Shown here: positions 20,371 to 27,696 of the stretch, one piece after another
Position numbering within the stretch: position 1 is the stretch's first letter
Layout of the letters: each line of letters begins with the position of its first letter
Source: an uncultured Pelagibacteraceae bacterium
GTDB lineage: Bacteria; Pseudomonadota; Alphaproteobacteria; Pelagibacterales; Pelagibacteraceae
Direction of reading: 5' to 3'
Length of the DNA stretch: 64,000 nt
Assembly (NCBI GenBank): GCA_902595535.1
Contig: CACJQI010000002.1
Span: 1 to 64,000, forward strand
Program-made: the position numbers and the translations under genes
The notes under the pieces: model-generated
The model's database searches: none
Seen by the model: the letters and a program-made list of their open reading frames with translations, nothing else
What the model was told of the DNA's origin: nothing

Positions 20371-20745
20371 TCAATATTTATTAGATTTAATTTGAGAATA
20401 AATCTCCTTTTTGTTTGTCTGACCAATAGAACGTGATATTTCTTTGTTATTCTTGTAAACAACTATTGTTGTCCAATAATCAATATCTAAAAATTTAGCA
20501 ATTGTTTTATCTTTAGTCTGTTCAAAGCTCAAAAATATCGTGTCTTTAAAGTCCTTTTTAGCATGGTCTAAAATCTTAACTTGTTCTGCACAAGTTAAAC
20601 AAGTTTTATTCCATGAGTGTATAACGACTGTTTTTCCATCTTGTTGAGATTTTTTAAATATCTCATTTGTAAATGTTGTTTCTTTACTTATGGCAAAAGA
20701 GTTAATATCAAAAAAAACAATTATTAAGATTAATATTTTTTTCAT
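20371..20745 (-). CDS. Secreted thioredoxin-fold protein
   Basis: A 124-residue protein with a signal peptide (about residues 1-20, ending near INSFA) and a thioredoxin-like fold. It has VIHSWNKTCLTCAEQ with a CxxC pair, and IDYWTTIVVYKNNKE where thioredoxins have the cis-Pro loop; here the expected proline is replaced by threonine. It probably acts in the periplasm on disulfides or as a redox sensor, but the partner is not visible. Convergent with the MFS gene. The missing cis-Pro argues against a standard reductase. Confidence 0.65.
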   Translation of the reverse strand: MKKILILIIVFFDINSFAISKETTFTNEIFKKSQQDGKTVVIHSWNKTCLTCAEQVKILDHAKKDFKDTIFLSFEQTKDKTIAKFLDIDYWTTIVVYKNNKEISRSIGQTNKKEIYSQIKSNKY

Positions 20746-20764
20746 GTAAAATTAATTAAAATCA

Positions 20765-20802
20765 AGATAAGTCAAATAGCCATTTAAAGCAAATAGACTC
20801 AT
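20765..20802. repeat. Intergenic repeat copy R1
   Basis: This stretch (starting AGATAAGTCAAATA and ending AAATAGACTCAT) is a diverged copy of bases 27819-27858. The two share the order AGATAARTCAAATA, then an ATTT-rich part, then AAATAGACTCAT. It lies about 130 bases upstream of the channel gene, at the left edge of the variable region. It could be promoter-related or an old recombination site; the sequence does not decide. The remaining 20803-20934 spacer is AT-rich without other recognisable signals. Confidence 0.5.
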
Positions 20803-20934
20803 GGTTCAGGATTTGTTAGTCTAAGATTTATGATAACTTTAAAATATAAATATGAATTTTTACATGGAAATATTAGTCAAAGGTGAAATTACAATTACAT
20901 AAACAATTTACAGTATTTGTAATTTAGATCAAAT

Positions 20935-21624
20935 ATGAAAAAATTTTTATACAATTTAAAAGAAAGTAGAATTTTTCAATTTATTGTAATTTCAATTATT
21001 ATAATTAATGCAATAACTATTGGGGTAAATACCTACGATTTAAGTCAATTTACTAGACAATTAATAAATTATTTAGATTATTCAATTACTATTTTTTTTG
21101 TTATCGAGATTTTAATACGATTTGTTGGAGAGCCTAAAAAATTAAATTTTTTTAAAAGTGGATGGAATATTTTCGATACATTAATTGTTTTAATCTCATT
21201 AATTCCAATACCAAATAACTCAAATTTTTTACTATTAAGATTATTAAGAGTATTTAGAGTATTAAGAATTATCTCTGTTGTTCCAGAATTAAAAAAAATA
21301 ATAGAAGCTTTATTGTCATCAGTAAAAAGAGTGTTTTATGTAGGGCTATTGTTATTTATAATTCTTTACATTTATGCAACTATAGGATCAATTTTATTTA
21401 GCCCCAATATACCTGAAAGATGGAACGATGTAGGAGTTGCAATGATTACATTATTCCAAGTCTTAACTTTATCTAGCTGGGAGCAAGTTATGTTACCTTT
21501 ACAAGATATTTACTGGTGGGCTTGGATTTATTTTTTCAGCTTCATTATAATCTGTGGGATTACTATGCTAAATTTATTAATTGCAATACTTGTGGATGTA
21601 GTGATTAACCAAAAAAAATTATAA
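20935..21624 (+). CDS. Single-domain voltage-gated cation channel (ion transport family)
   Basis: Six-helix channel subunit of 229 residues, expected to form a tetramer in the inner membrane. Helices S1-S3 lie at about 12-92. The S4 voltage sensor has four evenly spaced arginines, Arg102, 105, 108 and 111 (RLLRVFRVLRII). S5 is near 132-155 and S6 near 192-222. The pore loop is FQVLTLSSWEQVM, with the filter TLSSWEQ at 178-184. Bacterial sodium channels normally have TLESWS; here the ring Glu is Ser180 and a Glu appears three positions on at 183. There is no long C-terminal coiled coil. Ion preference cannot be assigned. Confidence 0.8.
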   Translation: MKKFLYNLKESRIFQFIVISIIIINAITIGVNTYDLSQFTRQLINYLDYSITIFFVIEILIRFVGEPKKLNFFKSGWNIFDTLIVLISLIPIPNNSNFLLLRLLRVFRVLRIISVVPELKKIIEALLSSVKRVFYVGLLLFIILYIYATIGSILFSPNIPERWNDVGVAMITLFQVLTLSSWEQVMLPLQDIYWWAWIYFFSFIIICGITMLNLLIAILVDVVINQKKL

Positions 21625-21647
21625 TGATAAAATTTAAGTAGATTGTA

Positions 21648-21698
21648 ATGAACAAAGAAAACGCAAGTAAACTCTGGAAAATTATTCAGGAAGCATAA
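21648..21698 (+). pseudogene. Copy A of the 5' end of the 75-residue gene
   Basis: Bases 21648-21694 are identical over 47 bases to 29179-29225, the start of the intact 75-residue gene. The copy encodes MNKENASKLWKIIQEA and then stops (TAA at 21696-21698), four bases before the next gene. It is either a fragment left by recombination or, less likely, a short leader peptide coupled to the downstream gene. Homology upstream of the ATG is weak. Confidence 0.75.
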
Positions 21699-21702
21699 AT
21701 AA

Positions 21703-22176
21703 ATGATGAAACTTATATCAATACTATTTCTTGGTTTGTTGTTTAGTGGAATTGCTAATGCTGGCGATAATTATTATAAGACCCCCAAAATATACAAGGT
21801 GCATGATAACATCAACTGGACTGGGAAATGTTTTATTCAGTACGAAGGTAAAGTCGTAGTTAATAATGAAATGTGTACAATGTCGTTAACAGAATATGGT
21901 GAAGAAAAGGATGAATTTACAATTGTAGTTTCAAAAGAAGTTGATTGTGATGATGGGACAAAAAATTGCTCTTATTTTTTTTATGCACATAAAAACAAAC
22001 TTTTAAAAACATATTTTTTTAATGTCTATTATAATGTTTGGAAAGATATGACACAGGCTGGACAACGAATAAGTCCTACTCGAATTGATGAATATTTTGT
22101 TGGGGTAATTGATGGAGCGTGTTTTCTCAAAGATAATCATAAATTTTGTTATGAATTTAAAGGTAAGTTGGATTAA
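21703..22176 (+). CDS. Small secreted protein of unknown function
   Basis: A 157-residue protein not recognised as a known family. Residues 1-21 form a signal peptide (LISILFLGLLFSGIANA). The mature part has paired cysteines (Cys in GKCFIQY, NEMCTMS, VDCDDGTKNCSYFF, GACFLKD, KFCYEF), suggesting disulfides in the periplasm. It starts four bases after the copy A fragment and ends two bases before the next gene, so the two may be cotranscribed. Part of its 3' half is repeated downstream of that gene. Confidence 0.6.
   Translation: MMKLISILFLGLLFSGIANAGDNYYKTPKIYKVHDNINWTGKCFIQYEGKVVVNNEMCTMSLTEYGEEKDEFTIVVSKEVDCDDGTKNCSYFFYAHKNKLLKTYFFNVYYNVWKDMTQAGQRISPTRIDEYFVGVIDGACFLKDNHKFCYEFKGKLD
21990..22058 (+). 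repeat. 69-base direct repeat, copy 1 (inside gene)
   Basis: Bases 21990-22058 are identical to 23469-23537, by direct comparison. Copy 1 lies in the coding sequence of the 157-residue secreted protein and encodes KNKLLKTYFFNVYYNVWKD plus a few residues. The perfect identity in otherwise drifting DNA suggests a recent duplication or recombination. Confidence 0.9.
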
Positions 22177-22178
22177 TA

Positions 22179-23471
22179 ATGAGGAAACTTCTAACAATCC
22201 TGGTTCTTGGTTTGTTGTTTAGTGGGAGTGGTTATGCTGAGGAAGAAAATTTTTATAAAAAATATTTATCTGAGTGTAGTAACAGTCCAATAAAAACATT
22301 TTTAATAACTGATCGTTCCTCATTTAGTAGTAAATTAGTTGGAGAAATAGGTAACCAAAAAATTGAAAAAGAATTAATTAAAGACAAGGGTACTTTGGTT
22401 TACTCTGGAAAAAATTTAGATAAAAATTGTCTTAAGCAAAAATTCACAGAACATCATAAAAGTAAAATTCTTACAAAAAATTTAGAAAATAAATTGAACA
22501 AAAATTATAATTTGTCTAAAAAATCTTTAGGAATTTTTCCTACTAAAATTCATAATAAAAATTTTAAAATCCATTTCATAAGAGAAGGTTCAAGTGCATA
22601 CAAAAGCAATCTAAGAGTTGGTGATACAATTCTTACATATAATGGTATTGGCTTAATATCTGATGATAAGGAGTGTACCGATAATATTGATGATATTTAT
22701 AATTGTTTTTATGAGTTTGAGAAAATATTTGAGCAATTCAACGTTGGTGACAAAATTGATTTGCAAGTAATTAGGAATAATAAATCTAAAAATATAGTTC
22801 TAGAAATTTCCCCGATAAAAGACAGAGTTATTGCTTCATTAGGGTGGTCAGAAAATTTTAATAACAGTATTCCTAAAATTAAATCACTAGAAAATATAGT
22901 ATGTGTAGAAGGTTGTAAGTTGATAGATGATTATATTTATTTCTACAAAAATAATTATTTATATTTTTATAACAATACCCATAGTTATGGATATGACATT
23001 AATATTTTAGAAAGAGATAATAACAAAATTGTAAAATCAAATAAATGGGATTTAAATAATCCACATTCAATTCTAATTTCTCAGTCTACTGGAACTTATA
23101 CTGACAACACTCTGGTTGAGTTTGATAAAATTATAAACGCTAATAACAGCATTATTAATGGGCTAAGTTTAATGGATGGTAAATTAGAGTTTCATAACAA
23201 CTATTATATTGCCAAGGGTAAAAAATCTTATCTTTCTACAGGTGGTGGAGCTTTTTGGTTTGATGCAGTATTTAATTATAAAAATGAATATATTGAACTC
23301 TTAAACACAGGAAGTGATTGCTATAAAGTTAATGAATTAATTAAAGGGTATGACAAAGATTTAAATAAAACAAAAAAAGAAATAAAGAAGAATCTTTCTG
23401 AGAATAAAAATCCAACATCGTGGTTAGCAGCCTTATCAAAGCATAAGAAAGATGAATGGTGTATTAATTAA
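22179..23471 (+). CDS. Secreted PDZ-domain protein of unknown function
   Basis: A 430-residue exported protein. The signal peptide spans about residues 1-20 (LLTILVLGLLFSGSGYA). A PDZ-like domain lies at about 120-212, with IHFIREGSSAYKSNLRVGD, TILTYNGIGL and KIDLQVIRN. No protease triad is seen, so it is probably a binding protein. The C-terminal half is not recognised. The signal-peptide DNA shares a 20-base run (CTTGGTTTGTTGTTTAGTGG) with the preceding gene. Its stop codon coincides with the left end of the second 69-base repeat. Confidence 0.65.
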   Translation: MRKLLTILVLGLLFSGSGYAEEENFYKKYLSECSNSPIKTFLITDRSSFSSKLVGEIGNQKIEKELIKDKGTLVYSGKNLDKNCLKQKFTEHHKSKILTKNLENKLNKNYNLSKKSLGIFPTKIHNKNFKIHFIREGSSAYKSNLRVGDTILTYNGIGLISDDKECTDNIDDIYNCFYEFEKIFEQFNVGDKIDLQVIRNNKSKNIVLEISPIKDRVIASLGWSENFNNSIPKIKSLENIVCVEGCKLIDDYIYFYKNNYLYFYNNTHSYGYDINILERDNNKIVKSNKWDLNNPHSILISQSTGTYTDNTLVEFDKIINANNSIINGLSLMDGKLEFHNNYYIAKGKKSYLSTGGGAFWFDAVFNYKNEYIELLNTGSDCYKVNELIKGYDKDLNKTKKEIKKNLSENKNPTSWLAALSKHKKDEWCIN

Positions 23472-23537
23472 AAACAAACTTTTAAAAACATATTTTTTTA
23501 ATGTCTATTATAATGTTTGGAAAGATATGACACAGGC
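23469..23537 (+). repeat. 69-base direct repeat, copy 2 (intergenic)
   Basis: Identical to 21990-22058. It begins at the stop codon of the PDZ gene (TAA at 23469-23471) and stays in the reading frame of the upstream gene, as part of the fragment annotated at 23470-23565. Confidence 0.9.
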
Positions 23538-23565
23538 GGGATCGCAGTTATCATACGCAACGTAA
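23470..23565 (+). pseudogene. Fragment of the 157-residue secreted-protein gene
   Basis: Thirty-one codons in the same frame as the repeat in the secreted-protein gene: KNKLLKTYFFNVYYNVWKD, then MTQAG as in the parent, then SQLSYAT and a TAA stop at 23563-23565. There is no start codon, so it is a remnant. It shows that a second copy of that gene, or one with a different tail, once stood here. Confidence 0.65.
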
Positions 23566-23922
23566 GCACTCACGTGACAGTACTTACAGACACGGCATAT
23601 TTCCATATATTGGAACTCCTATTGTTGATTGATTTTTTGAGAGTTAAAAGTTTGTAATTTGTAATGGTCTCAATCCTTTTCGTTTGGTTCGAATTACGCA
23701 ACAAGGGAGATAATAAAAAAAGCGGAATACGATAGAAAAGGATTGAAATCCAATGCATATGCCTAGCAAATCATTCTTAGATGTTTTATTTTTGACTTAA
23801 TTATGTTTTTAAAAAGATTAATTTTTTTAATAGACCAAAGAGGTAAATAACCTAACAAAAAAATCTCTAAGATTAAATTAACAAAACCAATAAATTTTTT
23901 GATTAAAATTACTATTAGAAAT
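23566..23922. other. Non-coding stretch with an inverted repeat
   Basis: No supported gene. It holds an 11-base inverted repeat, CAATCCTTTTC at 23671-23681 and GAAAAGGATTG at 23735-23745, 53 bases apart. The stretch 23566-23760 is richer in GC than its surroundings. In the plus frame ending at the stop after 23753 it reads TREIIKKAEYDRKGLKSNA with no start, possibly the tail of a lost gene. From 23760 to 23922 it is plain AT-rich DNA with nothing I recognise. Confidence 0.4.
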
Positions 23923-24114
23923 TCATAAATCAAGTTTATGCTCTATTTTTTTTATTTTTTTATATTGGAAATAAATTATTAAAAGCAAAGCTATTGCAAA
24001 TAATGGATAACCAACAACAAATATTACTATATTAACAAACTCATAACTTGTTCCAGTAAAATTTGCTATCCAAACAAGAATATCGACACATAAATAAAAT
24101 AGATAATCTATCAT
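23923..24114 (-). CDS. Small two-helix membrane protein
   Basis: A 63-residue protein, unrecognised, with two hydrophobic helices (about residues 3-20 and 26-48) and a basic end, YKKIKKIEHKLD. The ATG overlaps the stop of the upstream 102-residue gene by four bases (ATGA), which supports it being translated. It may be the last gene of the helicase operon or a separate pair. Confidence 0.5.
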   Translation of the reverse strand: MIDYLFYLCVDILVWIANFTGTSYEFVNIVIFVVGYPLFAIALLLIIYFQYKKIKKIEHKLDL

Positions 24115-24419
24115 AAGTTAATTTCCTCATTGTTATGTATTTTTTCAAGCATGTTATTAATTTTGTTATTTATTTTTTTATTAGATTTTCTTTTTATAAG
24201 TTCGCTTAGTTTTTCAGAAATAAATTGATTATTTTGAATTATCTTTAAAATTTGACTTCTGTTTGATTGAAATTTTGACAGTTCAAATAATATTAAAAAA
24301 TCTCTATAATTTTTTGTATAATTTAACAATTTTGGAGCTAAAAGCCTTACTGGATCTGGGAAGAGCCTTAATTCTCCTGTAATTATTTTTGTTATTTTAT
24401 TAAGTTCTGAGATTTTCAA
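24111..24419 (-). CDS. Hypothetical protein, 102 residues
   Basis: Helical, basic, soluble protein without a domain I recognise. The start is probably TTG, with no good ATG nearby. It lies about 65 bases downstream of the helicase gene on the same strand and overlaps the next small gene by four bases. The C-terminus is rich in Lys and Asn. It could belong to the HNH-helicase operon, but the spacer is larger than between the other members. Confidence 0.45.
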   Translation of the reverse strand: MKISELNKITKIITGELRLFPDPVRLLAPKLLNYTKNYRDFLILFELSKFQSNRSQILKIIQNNQFISEKLSELIKRKSNKKINNKINNMLEKIHNNEEINL

Positions 24420-24484
24420 TAATTAATAAAAACATTTTCTGATGTTAATAATTAGACTGAATTTTGTCTTAAAATTGATATAAA

Positions 24485-26161
24485 TTATTTTGATGCTTTA
24501 TCTAGTATTCTTTTTAATTTAACTAGCGCTTCATCTGGAAACAAGCTTAAAACCTCAATCACTCGTGCATCACCACTTTCTAAAATTTCTTTTCTAATAT
24601 TCTTATAATATTTTTCAGCCTCTTGAACATCGGCCTCATCTACATCCATTTCTCTTGCAATTCCACCCATTCTCAAAGCATTATCTAATGTAATAACAAA
24701 ATCATGACCAAACTTCTCACCACATTTTTGGCATTCATCTAGATTTACTGGGTTTTGATGACCACAACCATCGTTTTCGCACACTTTAAATCTTGTTGAT
24801 CTTTGAGGAAATTCATATCCACAAAATTTACATTCAACGTTACTTTTGTCATTTTCCTCCTCACACTTAGGACAAATTTTTGTATTTTTTGAGGATTCTT
24901 TTATTTTGATTAATTTCATCTCTCTTTCTACTCTACGAGCATAATCTTCAAAAATATTATGAGTAGGCATTACCACATATGCGCTAGAGTCATCGTTTTT
25001 TCCTGCAGATCTAACAACTCTTCCCAATGCTTGTCTAAAAGATAATTCAGTTTGTGCATTTGGAAGATAAACAAGAACTCTTAATCTTTTTATATCTACA
25101 CCTTCACTGATCATTGCAACAGATACGATCCAATCCTTGTTACTCTCTCTAAATGCTTCAATTAAACTATCTGCATTGGACATATTGCTATGAACCAACA
25201 TTGGTTTTTCGCCTGTTAATTCTTTAAGAGTATCAGCCATGTACTCAGCAACCTTAATATTAGGTGCAATAACTAACCCTCCAGCATTTGGTAATCTTTC
25301 TTTGATATCTTCAAGTTTAGATATCCCCCACTCTAACATTGATGCTTGATAAGAATTTAAATCAGGTGTTTTTCCGTCCTTTTTATATTTTGGTGACCTG
25401 GCTAATGTGTAAAAATCGCAAGATTTTTGAATTGCTCCAATAAATTTTTTAGTATGCTTTTTTTCATCTATTTCTATGCCTGTTGTCCCTGATACAAATA
25501 TTGGATCATTTTCATCTTTAAGAACAACAGTGAATTTACCTTCATGTCGATGAAAAAATGCTGGTCTACAATATTTTAAATCTACTGCTTCACCATATGT
25601 AAGTGTATACTGGCCTTCTTCAGGATGCGTAATCTCCCCACCAGAATATTCAAACCAAACAGGTCTTTCGCCATCACTACGTATTGGTGTTCCAGTTAAA
25701 ATTAAAACATATTTTGCTTTTAAAAATGCGCTATCAGCACTTTCTCCCCAAGCAGCTTTAACCGCCGCATGATGATGTTCATCGCATATAACTAAAGTGT
25801 TATCTGTTTCACAAATTGTTTGGAATAAATCTTTTTGATCATTTACTGAGTTCCAGGTTGCACAAACATCTAATCCCTGATCCTCGTTTTTACCTACTAC
25901 AACAAGCATAGTTCTGCCAGTTACAGCTTTAAACTCATCTTTCCATTGTCTTACAACTTCCTTTCTTGGTGCTATAACAATAACTCTTTTTACAGCCTCT
26001 TTTTCAATAAGTTTTTTTGCGATTACAGCAGCACAAATAGTTTTTCCAGCACCAGGTGCAGCATTAATTAAAAATTTATTATTTGCTTGTTCCTGGCTAA
26101 AATACCAATTTAAAGACTTATTTACTGCTTGGTCTTGCCAAGATCTTAAAGACAATGACAT
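24485..26161 (-). CDS. SF2 (DEAD/DEAH-type) helicase with C-terminal zinc ribbons
   Basis: ATP-dependent nucleic-acid translocase of 558 residues. Motifs in order: N-terminal LRSWQDQAV (Q-like), Walker A AAPGAGKT (34-41), motif II DEHH (127-130), motif III TGTP (156-159), motif V SEGVDIK (352-358) and motif VI QALGRVVR (377-384), so both RecA lobes are intact. Two CxxC-type zinc ribbons follow, Cys430/433/444/447 and Cys461/466/477/480, then a short helical tail. It is adjacent to the HNH nuclease gene with no gap. The arrangement resembles restriction-type or defence helicases working with a nuclease; this role is inferred. Confidence 0.85.
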   Translation of the reverse strand: MSLSLRSWQDQAVNKSLNWYFSQEQANNKFLINAAPGAGKTICAAVIAKKLIEKEAVKRVIVIAPRKEVVRQWKDEFKAVTGRTMLVVVGKNEDQGLDVCATWNSVNDQKDLFQTICETDNTLVICDEHHHAAVKAAWGESADSAFLKAKYVLILTGTPIRSDGERPVWFEYSGGEITHPEEGQYTLTYGEAVDLKYCRPAFFHRHEGKFTVVLKDENDPIFVSGTTGIEIDEKKHTKKFIGAIQKSCDFYTLARSPKYKKDGKTPDLNSYQASMLEWGISKLEDIKERLPNAGGLVIAPNIKVAEYMADTLKELTGEKPMLVHSNMSNADSLIEAFRESNKDWIVSVAMISEGVDIKRLRVLVYLPNAQTELSFRQALGRVVRSAGKNDDSSAYVVMPTHNIFEDYARRVEREMKLIKIKESSKNTKICPKCEEENDKSNVECKFCGYEFPQRSTRFKVCENDGCGHQNPVNLDECQKCGEKFGHDFVITLDNALRMGGIAREMDVDEADVQEAEKYYKNIRKEILESGDARVIEVLSLFPDEALVKLKRILDKASK

Positions 26162-26359
26162 TTACTTTGCACCCTTTTTTAAATTACACTTTGGACATAA
26201 AGCTTGCCCATTGTTTAATATTGTCTTACCTTTTTTAGAGTAAGGTATTACATGATCGGCATGGAATCCATCCTTAAGATTTTTGCCACAAGAAGCACAA
26301 GTGTTTCCACCAACTATCTCTAAAATTTTTCTTTGTCTTTGACTAAAAGATCTGCTCAT
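26162..26359 (-). CDS. Small HNH endonuclease
   Basis: A 65-residue protein that is almost only an HNH fold. Zinc cysteines are Cys21/Cys24 and Cys55/Cys58. The catalytic core is FHADHVIPYSKKGK (His33, Asp35-His36), and NGQALCPKCNLKKG contains the expected Asn residues. It overlaps the HTH gene upstream by four bases and its stop directly precedes the helicase ATG. I recall proteins where a very similar HNH domain is fused in front of such a helicase, so this may be the split form. Likely a DNA nuclease guided or fed by the helicase. Confidence 0.85.
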   Translation of the reverse strand: MSRSFSQRQRKILEIVGGNTCASCGKNLKDGFHADHVIPYSKKGKTILNNGQALCPKCNLKKGAK

Positions 26360-26631
26360 TTACTTATCCACCATTCACTCATTATTATATCTCTTATGGG
26401 TAAATTTTTTGGTGGCTCGCACTTAAGATCTTTATTTATTCGCCTTAAAATTTTGGCCATAGAAACGGGTGTTTTTTTTACAATAAATCCTTTTCTTTTG
26501 ATGATTGTAAGAACAGCTGTAAAATTTTGTACCCCGAATAATAGCAACGATTCGAGTCTTGATACTCTGTTACCTTCAATCATATATTCAGTTAAAGCTG
26601 AGGTATTTCCATATTTTATTTTATCAGCCAT
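26356..26631 (-). CDS. Small winged-helix/HTH protein
   Basis: A 91-residue basic protein. The part TEYMIEGNRVSRLESLLLFG followed by VQNFTAVLTIIKRKGF resembles the small helix-turn-helix domain common in phage proteins (pattern L-x-P/R-LEAL-x-LFG ... I-x-x-L-R-x-x-G). It may bind DNA, for regulation or target choice. It overlaps the 173-residue gene by eight bases and the HNH gene by four, so it is translated as part of the operon. The assignment rests on pattern similarity only. Confidence 0.6.
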   Translation of the reverse strand: MADKIKYGNTSALTEYMIEGNRVSRLESLLLFGVQNFTAVLTIIKRKGFIVKKTPVSMAKILRRINKDLKCEPPKNLPIRDIIMSEWWISK

Positions 26632-27145
26632 ATCTTAAATCTTTATTTATATCAGTTAGATGATATCCTCTTATTCTAGGATAATCATTGTTATTTTCAA
26701 TTTTTATATTATCTTTTTCTAAAATATTATTTAGCTTAATTGCATCTGGCTCACGAATATCTTCAAAAATCTCTGATATTTCTGGTCTATCTAATCTCTG
26801 TAACTCTCTTACAAGTACAGCAAACTCTAATCTGGTTATCATCAGAAATACGTTTTGAGAAAAAAAATATGGCCTGCCCTCACGAGATTTTAATTCTTTA
26901 ATTTCTCCTTTTTCATCTATTACTGTTTTTTCAATTAAAGCATCAGATAACAGAACAACTTGTTCATCAGATAAGCCAACATTAAATTCTTCGGAAATAT
27001 ATTCTACAGCTTCTCGTATTTTTAATGCTTGTTTAACTTCATCTATGGATTTAATTTTAGAAATATCTATATCTCTCTTAGAATTTTTTTCTAAGAATTT
27101 TTTCCATTCCTTTTTAATATATTCTATTCTCTCTTTTTCATTCAT
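26624..27145 (-). CDS. Hypothetical protein, first gene of the HNH-helicase operon
   Basis: A 173-residue, highly charged, mostly helical soluble protein. I recognise no family. Visible features are a Lys/Glu-rich N-terminus, a conserved-looking central piece EGRPYFFSQNVFLMITRLEF and a C-terminal YPRIRGYHLTD. It leads the four-gene run with overlapping coding regions, so it is probably required in amounts similar to the nuclease and helicase. A palindrome lies 13 bases upstream of its start. Function unknown. Confidence 0.6.
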   Translation of the reverse strand: MNEKERIEYIKKEWKKFLEKNSKRDIDISKIKSIDEVKQALKIREAVEYISEEFNVGLSDEQVVLLSDALIEKTVIDEKGEIKELKSREGRPYFFSQNVFLMITRLEFAVLVRELQRLDRPEISEIFEDIREPDAIKLNNILEKDNIKIENNNDYPRIRGYHLTDINKDLRYG

Positions 27146-27157
27146 AAATAATTTTGA

Positions 27158-27172
27158 TACACCTATGGTGTA
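27158..27172. promoter_or_regulatory. Operator-like palindrome upstream of the HNH-helicase operon
   Basis: TACACC-TAT-GGTGTA is a perfect 6+6 inverted repeat with a 3-base centre, 13 bases before the start of the first operon gene. It stands out as a short GC-containing palindrome in a very AT-rich 193-base divergent spacer (27146-27338). A dimeric repressor site is the simplest reading; the HTH protein of the operon is one candidate. The rest of the spacer is AT-rich, with no clear terminator. Confidence 0.45.
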
Positions 27173-27338
27173 AAAATTTTTTTACTTTTTAAAATTTTTT
27201 TTTTTCAATTTCACTTTTTCATAGACAAAAGTATATTAATGATATATGGTTAATCATATCTAAATTAATCCCTTTAAAATCTAAATAATCATCAACTCAG
27301 GTAGAATTTTTATCAATAATAATATACAAATATTTTTT

Positions 27339-27539
27339 ATGAATAATTGGCAAATATTATTAGCTATAGTAATAGTTGGATTAACAATTTTAATTCCAAT
27401 TTATTATTCTTACTTAGAAAAAAGTAAAAGAAAAAAATTACAGGATAAATTAGTAGAATCTAGACGTGTTACGGAAAGAGAAAAAATAAGGGTTTATATC
27501 GATAGTATTAACGAAAAATACAGAGCTAAAAGAAGATAA
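27339..27539 (+). CDS. Small single-helix membrane protein
   Basis: A 66-residue protein with one N-terminal membrane helix (about residues 5-25) and a basic cytosolic tail (EKSKRKKLQDKL, EKYRAKRR). No family recognised. It is divergent from the HNH-helicase operon across the 193-base spacer and has an ATG start. Composition is consistent with a translated small protein, but the evidence is only length and the helix. Confidence 0.45.
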   Translation: MNNWQILLAIVIVGLTILIPIYYSYLEKSKRKKLQDKLVESRRVTEREKIRVYIDSINEKYRAKRR

Positions 27540-27615
27540 GTTTGTTTAAAAGATTTCATTATATAACTAGACACAAAACTAGATCTTTTTTAGATAAAAC
27601 AAGGTTTAGAGTAGT

Positions 27616-27684
27616 ATGACGCCAGAAAACTCGCAGAAACTCTGGAAAATTATTCAGGAAGCTGGCGATTATTTGGGGTGCTAG
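27616..27684 (+). pseudogene. Copy B of the 5' end of the 75-residue gene
   Basis: It encodes M-TPENSQ-KLWKIIQEAGDYLG, then Cys and a TAG stop at 27682-27684. The run from AAACTCTGG to GGCGATTATTTGGG matches the intact gene at 29179 almost base for base, while the first nine codons differ at several bases. Homology also continues about 25 bases upstream (AGATAAAACAAGGTTTAG against AGATAAATCAAGGTTTGA). After codon 21 the similarity ends. This looks like a truncated, partly diverged copy. Confidence 0.75.
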
Positions 27685-27696
27685 TGGTACACCCGA

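Noticed and set aside
23683-23700. TTCGAA-containing piece that resembles a tRNA T-loop
   Set aside because: The flanking bases do not pair as a T-stem and no anticodon arm or acceptor stem could be found on either strand, so no tRNA is called.
23570-23758. Open frame on the minus strand, 62 codons
   Set aside because: It lies across the inverted repeat in DNA that seems to be a remnant. Its residues look like chance translation, and there is no upstream context or second gene to support it.
26333-26638. Plus-strand open frame opposite the HTH gene
   Set aside because: It runs antisense to a protein with a recognisable HTH pattern that overlaps both neighbours on the minus strand; the plus reading is a shadow.
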